DNA of 64,000 nt from Cytobacillus oceanisediminis 2691 (GTDB lineage Bacteria; Bacillota; Bacilli; Bacillales; Cytobacillaceae), in assembly GCF_000294775.2 (NCBI RefSeq), contig NZ_CP015506.1:3075501-3139500 (forward strand), given 5' to 3'. This document shows, piece after piece, positions 25,677-34,416 of the stretch. Position numbers and translations under genes: made by a program. The notes below the pieces were generated by a model, which was not told the origin of the DNA, ran no database searches, and was given only the letters and a program-made list of their open reading frames with translations. The number at the start of each line of letters is the position of its first letter. Positions within the stretch are counted from its first letter, which is position 1.

Positions 25677-26111
25677 ATGTCCATCAGCAGCCGATTTGCA
25701 GTCGGAATTCATATATTGGCTCTAATTGAATTAAATAAGGAAGGAGTAACATCTTCTGAATTTTTAGCTACAAGTGTTAACACGAACCCAGCCGTTATAA
25801 GAAAACTAATGGGAATGCTTAAAAGAGCTGGTTTAATAGAGGTAAACCCAGGAATTGCAGGTGCTAAACTTGCAAAGGAATTATCTTCTATCACACTGTT
25901 CGACGTTTATAAGGCAGTAAATGTTGTAAATGAGAAAGAATTGTTTAGCATACATGAAAGTCCACATCCTGATTGTCCCGTAGGCAGGAACATCCAGAAT
26001 ACAATTGAACCATTATTCATAACAGCACAATTGGCAATGGAGAAGGTTTTAAGAAATGTTACAATTGAAGATGTTGTAAGGGACATTGCTAATAAAGAAA
26101 ATATCAGTTAG
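25677..26111 (+). CDS. Rrf2 family transcriptional regulator
   Basis: 144 residues. MSISSRFAVGIHILALIELN, recognition helix NTNPAVIRKLMGMLKRAGLI, wing, then a linker and C-terminal helix. Only one cysteine (DCPVG) is obvious, so it lacks the three-Cys FeS cluster of IscR; a thiol-based switch like YwnA/HypR types is more likely. GGGGTGGTGA precedes ATG 25677. Confidence 0.88.
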   Translation: MSISSRFAVGIHILALIELNKEGVTSSEFLATSVNTNPAVIRKLMGMLKRAGLIEVNPGIAGAKLAKELSSITLFDVYKAVNVVNEKELFSIHESPHPDCPVGRNIQNTIEPLFITAQLAMEKVLRNVTIEDVVRDIANKENIS

Positions 26112-26140
26112 AAAAGACATTCCAAAGGTATGTCTTTTCT
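26110..26140 (+). terminator. Terminator of the Rrf2 gene
   Basis: AGAAAAGACAT / ATGTCTTTTCT perfect 11-bp arms, immediately after the stop codon. Confidence 0.8.
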
Positions 26141-26334
26141 CTTTCTTATTCAACTAACCTCCCTCAAAAAACAAACACTTATCTCTTTAATACGCGGTTT
26201 TTCTCAATATCGCTATCCAGCTTGTTTAACTTTATAAATTTGATCCGTACGAAAAGAACACAATCAAGCAGTTCAAGAAGAAAATGAGCGCAAGAAACTA
26301 GCCAACCTTCAGTTAATTTCCAAAAAGTTGGATA

Positions 26335-26570
26335 TTAGGGGTTTGTACGCACCAATGGATATCCACATATCTTATGGGGGTCTACCCTCCCAAGTCTCAC
26401 AGAGTCTACGCCCCTACATTCCTTCGTTCAACCTTTCCATAAGGTGGATGTCGGTCATGCTGCCCTACAGGATCTAGGTCCTTACGTTAGTTGCGTTGCC
26501 GACTAATCCCATGCTGATCTTGTCTGTTTAACTGTCTGAATCTATTTGTTAAAAGTCAGTTTGATAGTGA
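26335..26570 (-). other. Noncoding end of an IS110-family element (possible bridge-RNA region)
   Basis: About 235 bp downstream of the transposase 3' end, with several short stems (for example CCTT-ATGGA-AAGG). Elements of the IS1111 group keep a long noncoding end on this side, and it encodes the guide (seeker/bridge) RNA. The left boundary near 26335 is a guess. Confidence 0.35.
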
Positions 26571-27588
26571 TTATGCTGCTATTGGCTCTTGAATAAATGC
26601 ATGCATATGGGGGATATCCTTTAACATCTTCTCTTCCTGGAACACAAACTGTTTCTTCCCAATAGAAAAGAGAATGCGTATAAGCTTATTACACAAAGCA
26701 ATTAAAGACTGCATCTTTTTCGACGGATTGTCAGGTCTTGTTGTGTAATAATGATGTAGAGCTTTAAAGGCTTTATTCTTCGCTACTAGAATCATAGATG
26801 CCCGAAATAATAAGGCTCGTAATTTCTTTCGACCCCGTTTCGTAATTTTCGTTCTTCCTTTACGCTTTCCTGATGTATTTTCTTTTAAGCTGAGTCCTGC
26901 CAGCTTGGTTATTTGACGAGGATGATTATACTCCCTTAAATCTCCTACTTCAGCGAAGAAACCCGCCACTGTATCGCGTCCAATTCCTGTTATGTCTAAC
27001 ATTTAATCAACGCCTGGAATATCCTGAAGGAGTGTATCTAGAGTATGGTCAAGCTCTTCGAACTTGGCTTGAATGAGTTCATACTTTTGTATTAACGCTC
27101 TTAATTCCATTTTAGCCATCATGGCGCCCTGACGAATGCCAATCGACCGATTGGCTGCTTCCTTTAAGGCCTGAATCTTCTTTATGCCTATACTACGTTT
27201 CACTGCTTCCCTAAGGTATTCTAGTAATTCTACGTCTGTATATCTCACCAATTCATCCGGTAATGCTTCAAGCTTTAATAAATGAAGAGCTGCCTTTCCT
27301 TCCCAACTTTTAAAAACGGTAAAGAACTCTGGAAAGTATCGATCAATCCAGTTGTGTACCTGTCCCTGCACAATTTGTAAGTCTACATTTAATAAATCGC
27401 GTAATTTCTTAGCCACACGTAGTTCCGCTAGTCGGAGAGTTATCGTCTAACTCCTTACTATTCTTTACATGTAAGGGGTTAACTGTTACGAACTTAATCT
27501 GTTCCTCTTTTAAAATATGAGCTGAAATAAGCCAATAATGCCCTGTAGGCTCCATTCCAGTAATGACAGAATCCATTTCGAGAGTCAT
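26571..27588 (-). pseudogene. IS110-family transposase, degenerate
   Basis: Three pieces in order. N-terminal RuvC-like part: MTLEMDSVITGMEPTGHYWL to HVKNSKELDDNSP, then a deletion that removes the TDxxDA region. Middle coiled coil: LAELRVAKKLRDLLNV to LLQDIPGVD. C-terminal transposase_20 part: MLDITGIGRDTVAGFFAEVG, FRASMILVAKN. An in-frame stop at about 27003 splits middle and end. The first catalytic Asp (GLDVS) is missing because the 5' end is cut by the next element. Confidence 0.85.
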
Positions 27589-27619
27589 TTTTGAGTCTTG
27601 GTATGTATATAAACATTAT

Positions 27620-28104
27620 TCTTCAATACAAAGAGCACCTATCCAAGTTAGAGTCAGAGATAGATGCCCTCGCTAAAGGAAGAATATAATATTATCAAAT
27701 CTATCCCTGGTGTCGGTGAAAAGATCGCTGCAACGATCATTTCAGAAATTGGGGAGATAGATCGATTTATTGATCCTAAAAAGCTTGTAGCTTTCGCTGG
27801 AGTTAATCCTAGTGTATTCGAATCTGGTAAGTATACAGCCGCCAGAAACCGAATCACGAAAAGAGGATCCAGCAGGCTTCGTCACGCCTTATATATGGCT
27901 GTTCACTGTGCAATTCGTGACTGTCGTAAGAGTAAAAAAAGCGATGAAATTATTCCTCGAAATAAGAAATTACGAGAGTTCTTTGATAAAAAACGTGAAG
28001 AAGGAAAACCTTTTAAGGTAGCTGTAATTGCTTGTGTAAATAAGCTCCTACCCTGGATATTTGCCCTTTTAAAAAGCAAAACAACTTTCCAAGATATAGC
28101 TTAA
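27620..28104 (+). pseudogene. C-terminal part of a second IS110-family transposase
   Basis: KEHLSKLESEIDALAKG, then after a frameshift YNIIKSIPGVGEKIAATIIS, FAGVNPSVFESGKYTA, and KRGSSRLRHALYMAVHCAIR. This is the transposase_20 domain with the catalytic-serine region. Different subfamily from the 26.6-27.6 kb relic, opposite strand, 5' truncated. Confidence 0.8.
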
Positions 28105-28128
28105 AACCAAATTAACTAAATATCACAA

Positions 28129-28157
28129 AACCTTCCAACAACAGATAATGGAAGGTT
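28129..28157 (+). terminator. Terminator-like hairpin after IS110 fragment
   Basis: AACCTTCCA / TGGAAGGTT perfect 9-bp arms, 25 bp past the transposase stop; only a short T-rich tail. Confidence 0.5.
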
Positions 28158-28199
28158 ATTTGGCATGCACATTTTTAGTAATATTTTAAGTTTTTATTG

Positions 28200-28480
28200 A
28201 AATATATTGACAAACTATTAGCTGGTTTAGTCGAAGAAGAAAAAAGATCTGCCGATCCACACTGGATCTTCAACTCTTGCACCCGATCGTAATATAAGGT
28301 TAGCCAGATAATTCTGGTTGACCTTTTTATGTTGGGTCTTAATATATAACGGTAGTCGGGGTAGAACGTAAACATGTTTCAGGCAGGATGGGACAACTAT
28401 CCCGTTTAACAAGCGAACCTATGATATTACAAGAAGCATTAGGGGATATCGACAAATTGAGTTTTAGGAGGACAAAAGCA
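28200..28480 (+). other. Left-end-like noncoding region upstream of an IS110 start
   Basis: Noncoding stretch ending in TTTTAGGAGGACAAAAGC before an IS110 start codon. Contains GGGA-CAACTA-TCCC. In IS110-group elements this side encodes the bridge RNA. Confidence 0.4.
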
Positions 28481-28640
28481 TGAATCCAGTCATTGGCCTG
28501 GATGTGTTAATTCTCTTATCTCTCATCGTGCCAAAAGTTTAAGTCTGCCTAAGGTAAAAACAGATGCAATTGTTGCCTATCACCTTTGTGAGATGTTTTA
28601 TAACTTACCATTTAAGTGCAGCCTCTTTTTCATTTCATCC
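28481..28640 (+). pseudogene. N-terminal fragment of an IS110-family transposase
   Basis: AGGAGG then ATG 28481: MNPVIGLDV is the classic IS110 start with the first catalytic Asp. After frameshifts LPKVKTDAIVAYHLCEMFYN follows, the second RuvC-like block of the DEDD fold. Then the sequence ends next to the SDR gene. Confidence 0.7.
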
Positions 28641-28655
28641 CATTTAATCTGCTGA

Positions 28656-29876
28656 TTATGAATGAGTAGATTCCCCACCGTCAACATGAAGCACTTGGCC
28701 TGTAACGAAACGAGAATCATCAGAAGCTAAATACACATATGTTGGGGCAAGCTCAAATGGATGGGCTACCCGTTGCATCGGGTTAAAGGCACCATATACA
28801 GCAACCTGGTCTGATGAGAAGCTAGCTGCGATAAGAGGTGTCCAAATCCGCCCAGGTGCTACAGCATTAACCCGGATCCCTCTATTTACCACATTTTTCG
28901 CCAAAGCGCGCGTGAATCCCACGTTAGCCCCCTTTGTGGCAGTGTAATCAATCATTTGTTTTTCTCCAACATAAGTCACTACAGAAGAAGTTTGAATGAT
29001 TGAACTTCCCGGTTTCATGTATGGAAGTGCTGCTCTGGTTGTATAGAAGTGGGAATAGATATTCACCTTAAATGTATCATCGAATTGCTGGTCCGTAATG
29101 TCCGTTAGGCTCTTTTGCTGGAACTGGATCCCTACATGGTTGCAGAGGACATCCAGACGTCCAAACGTCCTTATGGTTTGCTCTACGATTGCGACACACT
29201 GCTGTTTATCCCGCAAGTCACCCGGCATTAACAAACAACGCTGACCGAGTTGTTCGATCCTCGTTCTGGTTCGGTTTGCATCCTCATGTTCATTTAAATA
29301 AGCGATGGCTACGTCAGCGCCTTCTTTGGCAAATGCAATTGCGACCGCCGCCCCAATTCCGCTGTCACCACCTGTAATAAGCGCGACCTTTCCTTTTAAT
29401 TTTCCGCTGCCTTTGTAATTTGGGTTTTCAATGATCGGCCGGGGCACCATTAACCCTTCTACACCTGGGTGAAAGAGCTGGCGCTGTTCCGGTAAATTCA
29501 ACGGAATTTCCTCATACCTGGTTATTTTCCCATAGTTAGGGTACATCGGGTATGGGTGTTCCACTTTGTTTGCATCAAACGCTTGTTGCAGCTGTTGGAT
29601 CTGCTGCAGCTTCATTTGATTCTTCGTACCCATTACATGATTTTTTTTATATTGGCCCATCACGTTGCCCCCTGGATACTGATCCATTTGTGACATGTGA
29701 TATTGAGGTATTTGAGGCATCTGGTAATACGGCATCTGATTCGCTTGTTGCATATAATTTATTTGCGGTTGGTGCATTTCCGACATTTGGTCCATGGAAT
29801 CCATTTGACCCGCAGAATACATATCTTGCATTTGATCCATCTGTGGCATTTGGCGATCTTTCTTTTCCTGACTCAT
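28656..29876 (-). CDS. SDR family oxidoreductase with a Met/Gln-rich N-terminal extension
   Basis: 406 residues from ATG 29876 (AGGAGG upstream). Residues about 5-95 are low-complexity and rich in Met, Gln and Tyr (for example [20 protein letters not shown]). Residues about 150-406 are a complete classical [30 protein letters not shown] in place of NNAG, catalytic S and YTATK. This architecture resembles the general-stress/spore SDRs YhdF/YdaD, but those have much shorter leaders. The extension may anchor the enzyme in the spore coat or protect against oxidants; inference. Confidence 0.88.
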   Translation of the reverse strand: MSQEKKDRQMPQMDQMQDMYSAGQMDSMDQMSEMHQPQINYMQQANQMPYYQMPQIPQYHMSQMDQYPGGNVMGQYKKNHVMGTKNQMKLQQIQQLQQAFDANKVEHPYPMYPNYGKITRYEEIPLNLPEQRQLFHPGVEGLMVPRPIIENPNYKGSGKLKGKVALITGGDSGIGAAVAIAFAKEGADVAIAYLNEHEDANRTRTRIEQLGQRCLLMPGDLRDKQQCVAIVEQTIRTFGRLDVLCNHVGIQFQQKSLTDITDQQFDDTFKVNIYSHFYTTRAALPYMKPGSSIIQTSSVVTYVGEKQMIDYTATKGANVGFTRALAKNVVNRGIRVNAVAPGRIWTPLIAASFSSDQVAVYGAFNPMQRVAHPFELAPTYVYLASDDSRFVTGQVLHVDGGESTHS

Positions 29877-29891
29877 GGCAAACCTCCTGAT

Positions 29892-29910
29892 AGTAAACGT
29901 TCTGTTTACT
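29892..29910. promoter_or_regulatory. Inverted repeat before the Met/Gln-rich SDR gene
   Basis: AGTAAAC-N5-GTTTACT directly upstream of the ribosome site. Size and spacing suit a TetR-type operator or a 5' UTR hairpin. Confidence 0.4.
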
Positions 29911-30064
29911 GTATGATGAGCAGAAAAGTGAAGTGCCTGTTTCCGTTCCACAAATCATTTTAAGGGCACCTGTTCCAGACTATTTAGGAAATAAAGACTT
30001 GCTCCCCATTGATGGGCTTTGAATAAGGTAAAACGTAAGATAAAATATCAAGGAGGCTGCTATT

Positions 30065-30229
30065 TTGCGATTCGAATTTAATCCGGAAGTAAAATTATTG
30101 CTGGTAAACTATTCCGATGAAAAAGTAAGGATGGACTATATCAATCATTCCTGGCCAATGTCGGAAATAGGATGGAGACCGCCATTCTATACAAACCCTC
30201 GTTATGGTTTTAATTACCCTATCATTTAG
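30065..30229 (+). CDS. Small hypothetical protein (54 aa)
   Basis: TTG start at 30065 after AAGGAGG with good spacing. Sequence begins MRFEFNPEVKLLLVNYSDEK and ends in an aromatic-rich tail (PPFYTNPRYGFNYPII). No signal or membrane helix. Divergent from the Met/Gln-rich SDR and followed by a terminator, so it looks like a real one-gene unit. Tyr/Pro/Asn-rich tails occur in small spore-associated proteins; function unknown. Confidence 0.6.
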   Translation: MRFEFNPEVKLLLVNYSDEKVRMDYINHSWPMSEIGWRPPFYTNPRYGFNYPII

Positions 30230-30327
30230 CAAGTTTTTATTTTTTAGGACAGTTAAGGGATAATCAAAAGTCAGGGCATACTCCTATTTGCAGAAGTTCA
30301 AAAGATTCACAAGCTTACGTCGAAGAG

Positions 30328-30357
30328 CCTGTATTATGGAGTAATCTCTAATACAGG
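30328..30357 (+). terminator. Terminator after the 54-residue protein gene
   Basis: CCTGTATTA / TAATACAGG perfect 9-bp arms followed by TATTTTTG. Confidence 0.75.
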
Positions 30358-30506
30358 TATTTTTGATTTCAGATAAATTAATGGCGCTTTGTTTGCAAGT
30401 GGTCCGGATGAGTTATTGCAATTAGGAACTCTTTCATGTGTGAAGGATATTTCGAACTAAAAACTATCGTGTTAGCACATAGGTTGACCTAATAAAATCA
30501 TAATTC

Positions 30507-30880
30507 ATGGAAATAGTCTTAAAGGAAAGTAATGAATTGAGGGAAATAACGCTGGATGTTGCCAAAAAACTGATTAAAGGTGCAGAACGGAAAGCAAGAG
30601 AACTTGGTATATCAGAGGTTATAGCTATTACAGATGAAGGCGGGAATTTAATCGTCTGTCACAGAATGGGTGAAGGCCCAGTCGCAAGTATTGATATCGG
30701 CCAAAATAAGGCATGAAGATGTCTAAGGAAAAGTTAGCCTGATTAAGTGTCCCAAACGAGGAATTATATGGCATAAACAGGACTAACCAAGGACGTCTGG
30801 TTATCATTGGTGGCGGAAGCCCATTTGTGATCGATGGGAGACTTGTTGGAGCAGTAGGTGTAAGTGTCAGTACGGTTTCG
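30507..30880 (+). pseudogene. GlcG/HbpS-family (heme-binding-like) protein, frameshifted
   Basis: MEIVLKESNELREITLDVAK to ITDEGGNLIVCHRMGEGP is the N-terminal half; the frame then breaks, and after a gap GRLVIIGGGSPFVIDGRLVG with AVGVS gives the C-terminal half. Both halves belong to the GlcG family often found with dehydratases. At least two frameshifts. Confidence 0.7.
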
Positions 30881-30883
30881 AAT

Positions 30884-31150
30884 GATGTATCCGTATCCGT
30901 ATCAATATCAAAATCCTTATTATGTTAATGAACCAATGTATAATGATTTAAGACAGCCTGATTTCGGGACTCTTATAATTACGCTAATGGATTGGGTTTT
31001 TTCAGTCAGCAAAAGGGAAAAATTTTGTAAAAGATTCTGAACCTAAACATTTTGTAGTGAATATCAATCAGGCTCCGAAGTAAAACAATACCTTTCGTAC
31101 AGCTCTATGGACCGGGAATCATCTGCAAGTTACATTGATGAGTCTTAAGG
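30884..31150 (+). pseudogene. Cupin-domain protein (YrkC-like), decayed
   Basis: MMYPYPYQYQNPYYVNEPMY is a Tyr/Pro-rich leader; in another frame KHFVVNINQAPK, then NNTFRTALWTGNHLQVTLMS and LKAGEV. The NxxFRTALWTGxHLQVTLM block starts a cupin domain as in YrkC. The metal-binding barrel is missing. Confidence 0.6.
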
Positions 31151-31162
31151 CTGGTGAAGTAA

Positions 31163-31440
31163 CTACTTCTTTTTCAACTCCTTTTCGAGCTCCAAATACA
31201 TTTTTAAAATTTCATTCTCCTGCCTTAAATAAGTAAGCAGCCGTTCTTTTCTTTCCTCATCACTCTGGTTTTCTGGACCGTGTCCATTAGTATATTGCTT
31301 GCCGATCGGGTGGTTAAATCTTTGTACTTCATGGAACCATTTCATTCATGTTTTGATTTGTGACACATTTTTGATCCCATACTTTTCCATGATTTCCTGA
31401 TTGGTAAACTGACCGCTCATTTTATCTTTAACAACTGCCC
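31163..31440 (-). pseudogene. IS3-type transposase OrfA-like (helix-turn-helix), with nonsense codon
   Basis: WAVVKDKMSGQFTNQEIMEK and YGIKNVSQIKT, then TGA where the family has Trp, then MKWFHEVQRFNHPIGKQYTN and ENEILKMYLELEKELKKK. N-terminal HTH and C-terminal leucine-zipper-like helix of OrfA proteins. No OrfB is present. Confidence 0.6.
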
Positions 31441-31464
31441 ACTTCGTTTCTCTTCACGCAAAAA

Positions 31465-31511
31465 CACCTACGAAATGGTACACTTTAATTAAGTGTACCA
31501 TTTCGTAGGTG
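31465..31511. repeat. Perfect 21-bp hairpin beside the transposase relic
   Basis: Arms 31465-31485 and 31491-31511 (CACCTACGAAATGGTACACT and mirror) with a 5-nt loop. Lies at the 5' side of the OrfA relic. Could be a residual IS structure or a transcription barrier. Confidence 0.6.
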
Positions 31512-31685
31512 CTTTAATAGTGTCTCATTTATCTAGGTTAGTCTAGAACCCTTACCAAGCCCCACAAACATGCCATCTTTAACAAACTCTGCTGCTTTTT
31601 CACCGACTATTTTCTTATCAACCATTTTGACTCCCATCATAACTAGGTCCTATCTTTTTCATAAAGCAGCATAATTATCATTGAT

Positions 31686-32693
31686 CTAATTCTTTGCCAA
31701 ACTTTCGTGATCAGTGGCAGAGGGAGGTTGTTCCATCCATCCCTTTTCTATTAATAGATTTAGACCATCTTCAGCAATTAAGGCTATTTCGGTGTTCATT
31801 CGTGCGTAATTTGCCGCTAAGTCTCTTCTTTGTCCCATTGTTAATGCCTCACTATAATAAGCAATTGCTGCGGAAAGCAGTGTCGCTATATGAAATAGCA
31901 TAAGTTTATCTGAAAAGGGTGGAACTGTTGAATCTGTTACTTCTGTTTCAAATAACTTCGGAACATGAAGATTCTCCTCTTTTAACATTGTACTTAGAAT
32001 ATCAAAGTGTTTACTACAAAGATTACGAGCACGTTCCATATAATCTCGTACCTCTTTTGATTGACAAACTTGACTGAATCCTAACTCCAATACCATTTTC
32101 ATCATTGTTTTCTGCATATTAAGATGCACACCACTGATTTCAATTGCGTTAATAGGTCTACGTTTCCCAAACCAACCAGTTAAATAATTTTGTTTCCTAA
32201 CAAAATCAATCTTTTGTTGATTGTTTAAAGTAGGAGGTTTGTTAATAATCCCCTTATTTAAGGAAACACTAGTTACCCTATCATATAGTTCCAATGATTG
32301 CGAAGTACATTCAATAAAGTATTTTCTGACATCCTCTCGGATACAAACACTAGTGGCACCAGCATATCTCGTCAAACCGTGAATTGTCATAATATGTAAA
32401 TAAACAATCTTAAATGTATCAGTAAATAAACTAGGAGCGTCTACTGTGACATCTTCGTCTGTAAAACCTATTGGAATTGGAAGATTTTCCAAGGATAAGA
32501 ATTGCTTCGTTTTTTCTAAATGAGTTTCTGATAATTCTAAGGCAAATTTCAGTAAATCGCGAATATCTTCATCCTTTACATCATGTAACATATAGCGAAG
32601 AATACATCGTGACAAACTGTCATTAACATATTGTGACCAAATGACAGCATTTTCTGATGCATTAATTTTTGTATGGTGATTAACTTGTTCCAT
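31686..32693 (-). CDS. DUF3231 family protein (two tandem ferritin-like repeats)
   Basis: 335 residues. Two similar helical halves: residues about 20-165 (ENAVIWSQYVNDSLSRCILR, LELSETHLEKTKQFLSLENL) and 185-325 (ISGVHLNMQKTMMKMVLELG, NLCSKHFDILSTMLKEENLH, VPKLFETEVTDSTVPPFSDK). DUF3231 proteins are Bacillus-specific and distantly related to CotF/ferritin folds. AGGAGG precedes the ATG. Function unknown; a spore or stress role is likely. Confidence 0.85.
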   Translation of the reverse strand: MEQVNHHTKINASENAVIWSQYVNDSLSRCILRYMLHDVKDEDIRDLLKFALELSETHLEKTKQFLSLENLPIPIGFTDEDVTVDAPSLFTDTFKIVYLHIMTIHGLTRYAGATSVCIREDVRKYFIECTSQSLELYDRVTSVSLNKGIINKPPTLNNQQKIDFVRKQNYLTGWFGKRRPINAIEISGVHLNMQKTMMKMVLELGFSQVCQSKEVRDYMERARNLCSKHFDILSTMLKEENLHVPKLFETEVTDSTVPPFSDKLMLFHIATLLSAAIAYYSEALTMGQRRDLAANYARMNTEIALIAEDGLNLLIEKGWMEQPPSATDHESLAKN

Positions 32694-32910
32694 TTTATCA
32701 TCCCTCCTAGCTATTACAGATTAGGATAACCATTTACATTAATTTTATTTGTTAAATGTTCCTGGCAAGATAAATACATTATCGTTTTCTTACTCATGTT
32801 TATTAGGGAATCTTATATGATTGGAAGTGCTCGTGTTGAGAGATCTCACTAGTTTCCGAAATAACCATTAAAATGATAGAAAATTTATTTGGAGTATGTT
32901 TTTTAGAAAA

Positions 32911-32952
32911 GTTAAATAGGGAATTTCAAACGGTATGAATTCCCTATTTAAC
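32911..32952 (-). terminator. Terminator of the zwf-gnd operon
   Basis: Perfect 15-bp arms GTTAAATAGGGAATT / AATTCCCTATTTAAC overlapping the stop codon of the last gene; followed on the minus strand by TTTTCT. Confidence 0.75.
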
Positions 32953-33351
32953 TTCTGCTTCTATTTCTGTAATGCATCTTCCTATCAAGAAAATATGTTT
33001 AACTTTAAGAACTTTTCTGAAAGCATTGCTTTTTATTAGCCACTCTCCAATCAGTTCCTTTGTTGCAGATCTTTCAAATTCATTTTTCACAGCAAATAAA
33101 CTTTCTGCTTTTGTTTCTATTATAGTAATAGCATTTAAATCAGAATTCATACGCATCTTAAAATATCTCTTTTCACTATTATAATAATTTTCATTTCTTA
33201 ACCGAAAATACTCTAAACCTATAGTATTTTCGTAAAAAGAAGCTGTCTCTGTAACATATTGAATGTCTTTCACTTCAACATTTTTCAATAGATCTAGATA
33301 AGTTTCTATACCATACTGAGTATTTATAATTTTTGCATCCAATACATTCAT
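32944..33351 (-). CDS. Unknown protein, copy A of a paralogous pair
   Basis: 135 residues from ATG 33351 (AAGGATG upstream). MNVLDAKIINTQYGIETYLD, then ENYYNSEKRYFKMRMNSDLN, ETKAESLFAVKNEFERSATK and ELIGEWLIKSNAF. It matches the 167-residue protein at 44867-45370 nearly end to end, but its last ~25 residues diverge, which suggests a 3' frameshift. Last gene of the zinc-ribbon-zwf-gnd operon. I do not recognise the family. No membrane helix or signal peptide. Confidence 0.65.
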   Translation of the reverse strand: MNVLDAKIINTQYGIETYLDLLKNVEVKDIQYVTETASFYENTIGLEYFRLRNENYYNSEKRYFKMRMNSDLNAITIIETKAESLFAVKNEFERSATKELIGEWLIKSNAFRKVLKVKHIFLIGRCITEIEAEVK

Positions 33352-33476
33352 GAACTTCACATCCTTTTCTACCATCATATTCATTGTTTTCATTACCATT
33401 TCACAAATAATGAGCTATTTTTCTTCACCTATTTTTATTGACTCTTTTTCTATTAAATGTGACAGATGTAATTCTG

Positions 33477-34370
33477 TTAGTTTTTTTCAACAACATGTCC
33501 CCCAAATTCGTTTCTTAATGCAGCTACCACTTTACCTGTAAAAGTATCGCTGTCTAATGAACGGTAACGCATCAAAAGTGACATTGCGATAACAGGAGTG
33601 GCTGCTTGTAAATCTAAAGCTGTTTCAACTGTCCATTTCCCTTCACCAGAAGAGTGCATAATCCCTTTAATTTCATCTAGCTTTGCATCTTTTGTAAATG
33701 CTCGTTCAGTCAACTCCATGAGCCATGAACGAATAACTGAGCCGTTATTCCACACTCTAGCCACTTTTTCGTAGTCAAAATCGAACTTGCTTTTTTCTAA
33801 TACCTCGAATCCTTCACCAATCGCTGCCATCATACCGTATTCAATTCCATTGTGAACCATTTTTAAGAAATGACCGCTCCCTGCTTTACCAGCATAGATA
33901 AATCCGTTTTCGACAGCTGTATCCTTGAAAATTGGTTCCACGATGCTCCAGGCTTCAGGGTCTCCACCAATCATATAACATGCTCCATTACGAGCACCTT
34001 CCATTCCACCAGAAGTACCGGCATCCATAAAGTGAATTCCTACTTCCTTTAGCTGGTTATATCGGCGAATGGATTCCTTATAGTGAGAATTTCCAGCTTC
34101 AATTACGATATCTCCAGTGCCTAATAATGGTGTCATTTCATCAATTACTGAATCTACCACAGCATGCGGAACCATAATCCATACAACTCTTGGTTTTTCT
34201 AATGATTCAACAAGTTCTTTTAAATCAGATGTACCTTGAGCACCGTATTTCTTCATTTCTTCAACGGCACTTCCATTTACATCGAAAGCTACTACTTCGT
34301 GCTTGTTATCTATAAAATTTTGACCTAAATTTAATCCCATTTTTCCTAAACCAATTAATCCAACTTTCAT
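33477..34370 (-). CDS. gnd: 6-phosphogluconate dehydrogenase, decarboxylating (short form)
   Basis: 297 residues from ATG 34370; AAGGAGG is 8 nt upstream of this codon and too close to the ATG two codons earlier. MKVGLIGLGKMGLNLGQNFI (NAD(P) site), DAGTSGGMEGARNGACYMIG (substrate loop with S-G-G), and KMVHNGIEYGMMAAIGEGFE with the catalytic Lys. This is the ~300-residue YqeC-type form, which is usually NAD-dependent, not the 470-residue enzyme. It converts 6-phosphogluconate to ribulose 5-phosphate, the acceptor used by HxlA. Confidence 0.92.
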   Translation of the reverse strand: MKVGLIGLGKMGLNLGQNFIDNKHEVVAFDVNGSAVEEMKKYGAQGTSDLKELVESLEKPRVVWIMVPHAVVDSVIDEMTPLLGTGDIVIEAGNSHYKESIRRYNQLKEVGIHFMDAGTSGGMEGARNGACYMIGGDPEAWSIVEPIFKDTAVENGFIYAGKAGSGHFLKMVHNGIEYGMMAAIGEGFEVLEKSKFDFDYEKVARVWNNGSVIRSWLMELTERAFTKDAKLDEIKGIMHSSGEGKWTVETALDLQAATPVIAMSLLMRYRSLDSDTFTGKVVAALRNEFGGHVVEKN

Positions 34371-34416
34371 GTTCATTTCCTCCTTAATAATCTAAAAATA
34401 TTCTCATCTTTTATTA

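Noticed and set aside
31465..31511. Hairpin as a phage attachment site
   Set aside because: No integrase next to it; the neighbour is an IS3-type OrfA relic, so an IS-related structure is more likely.
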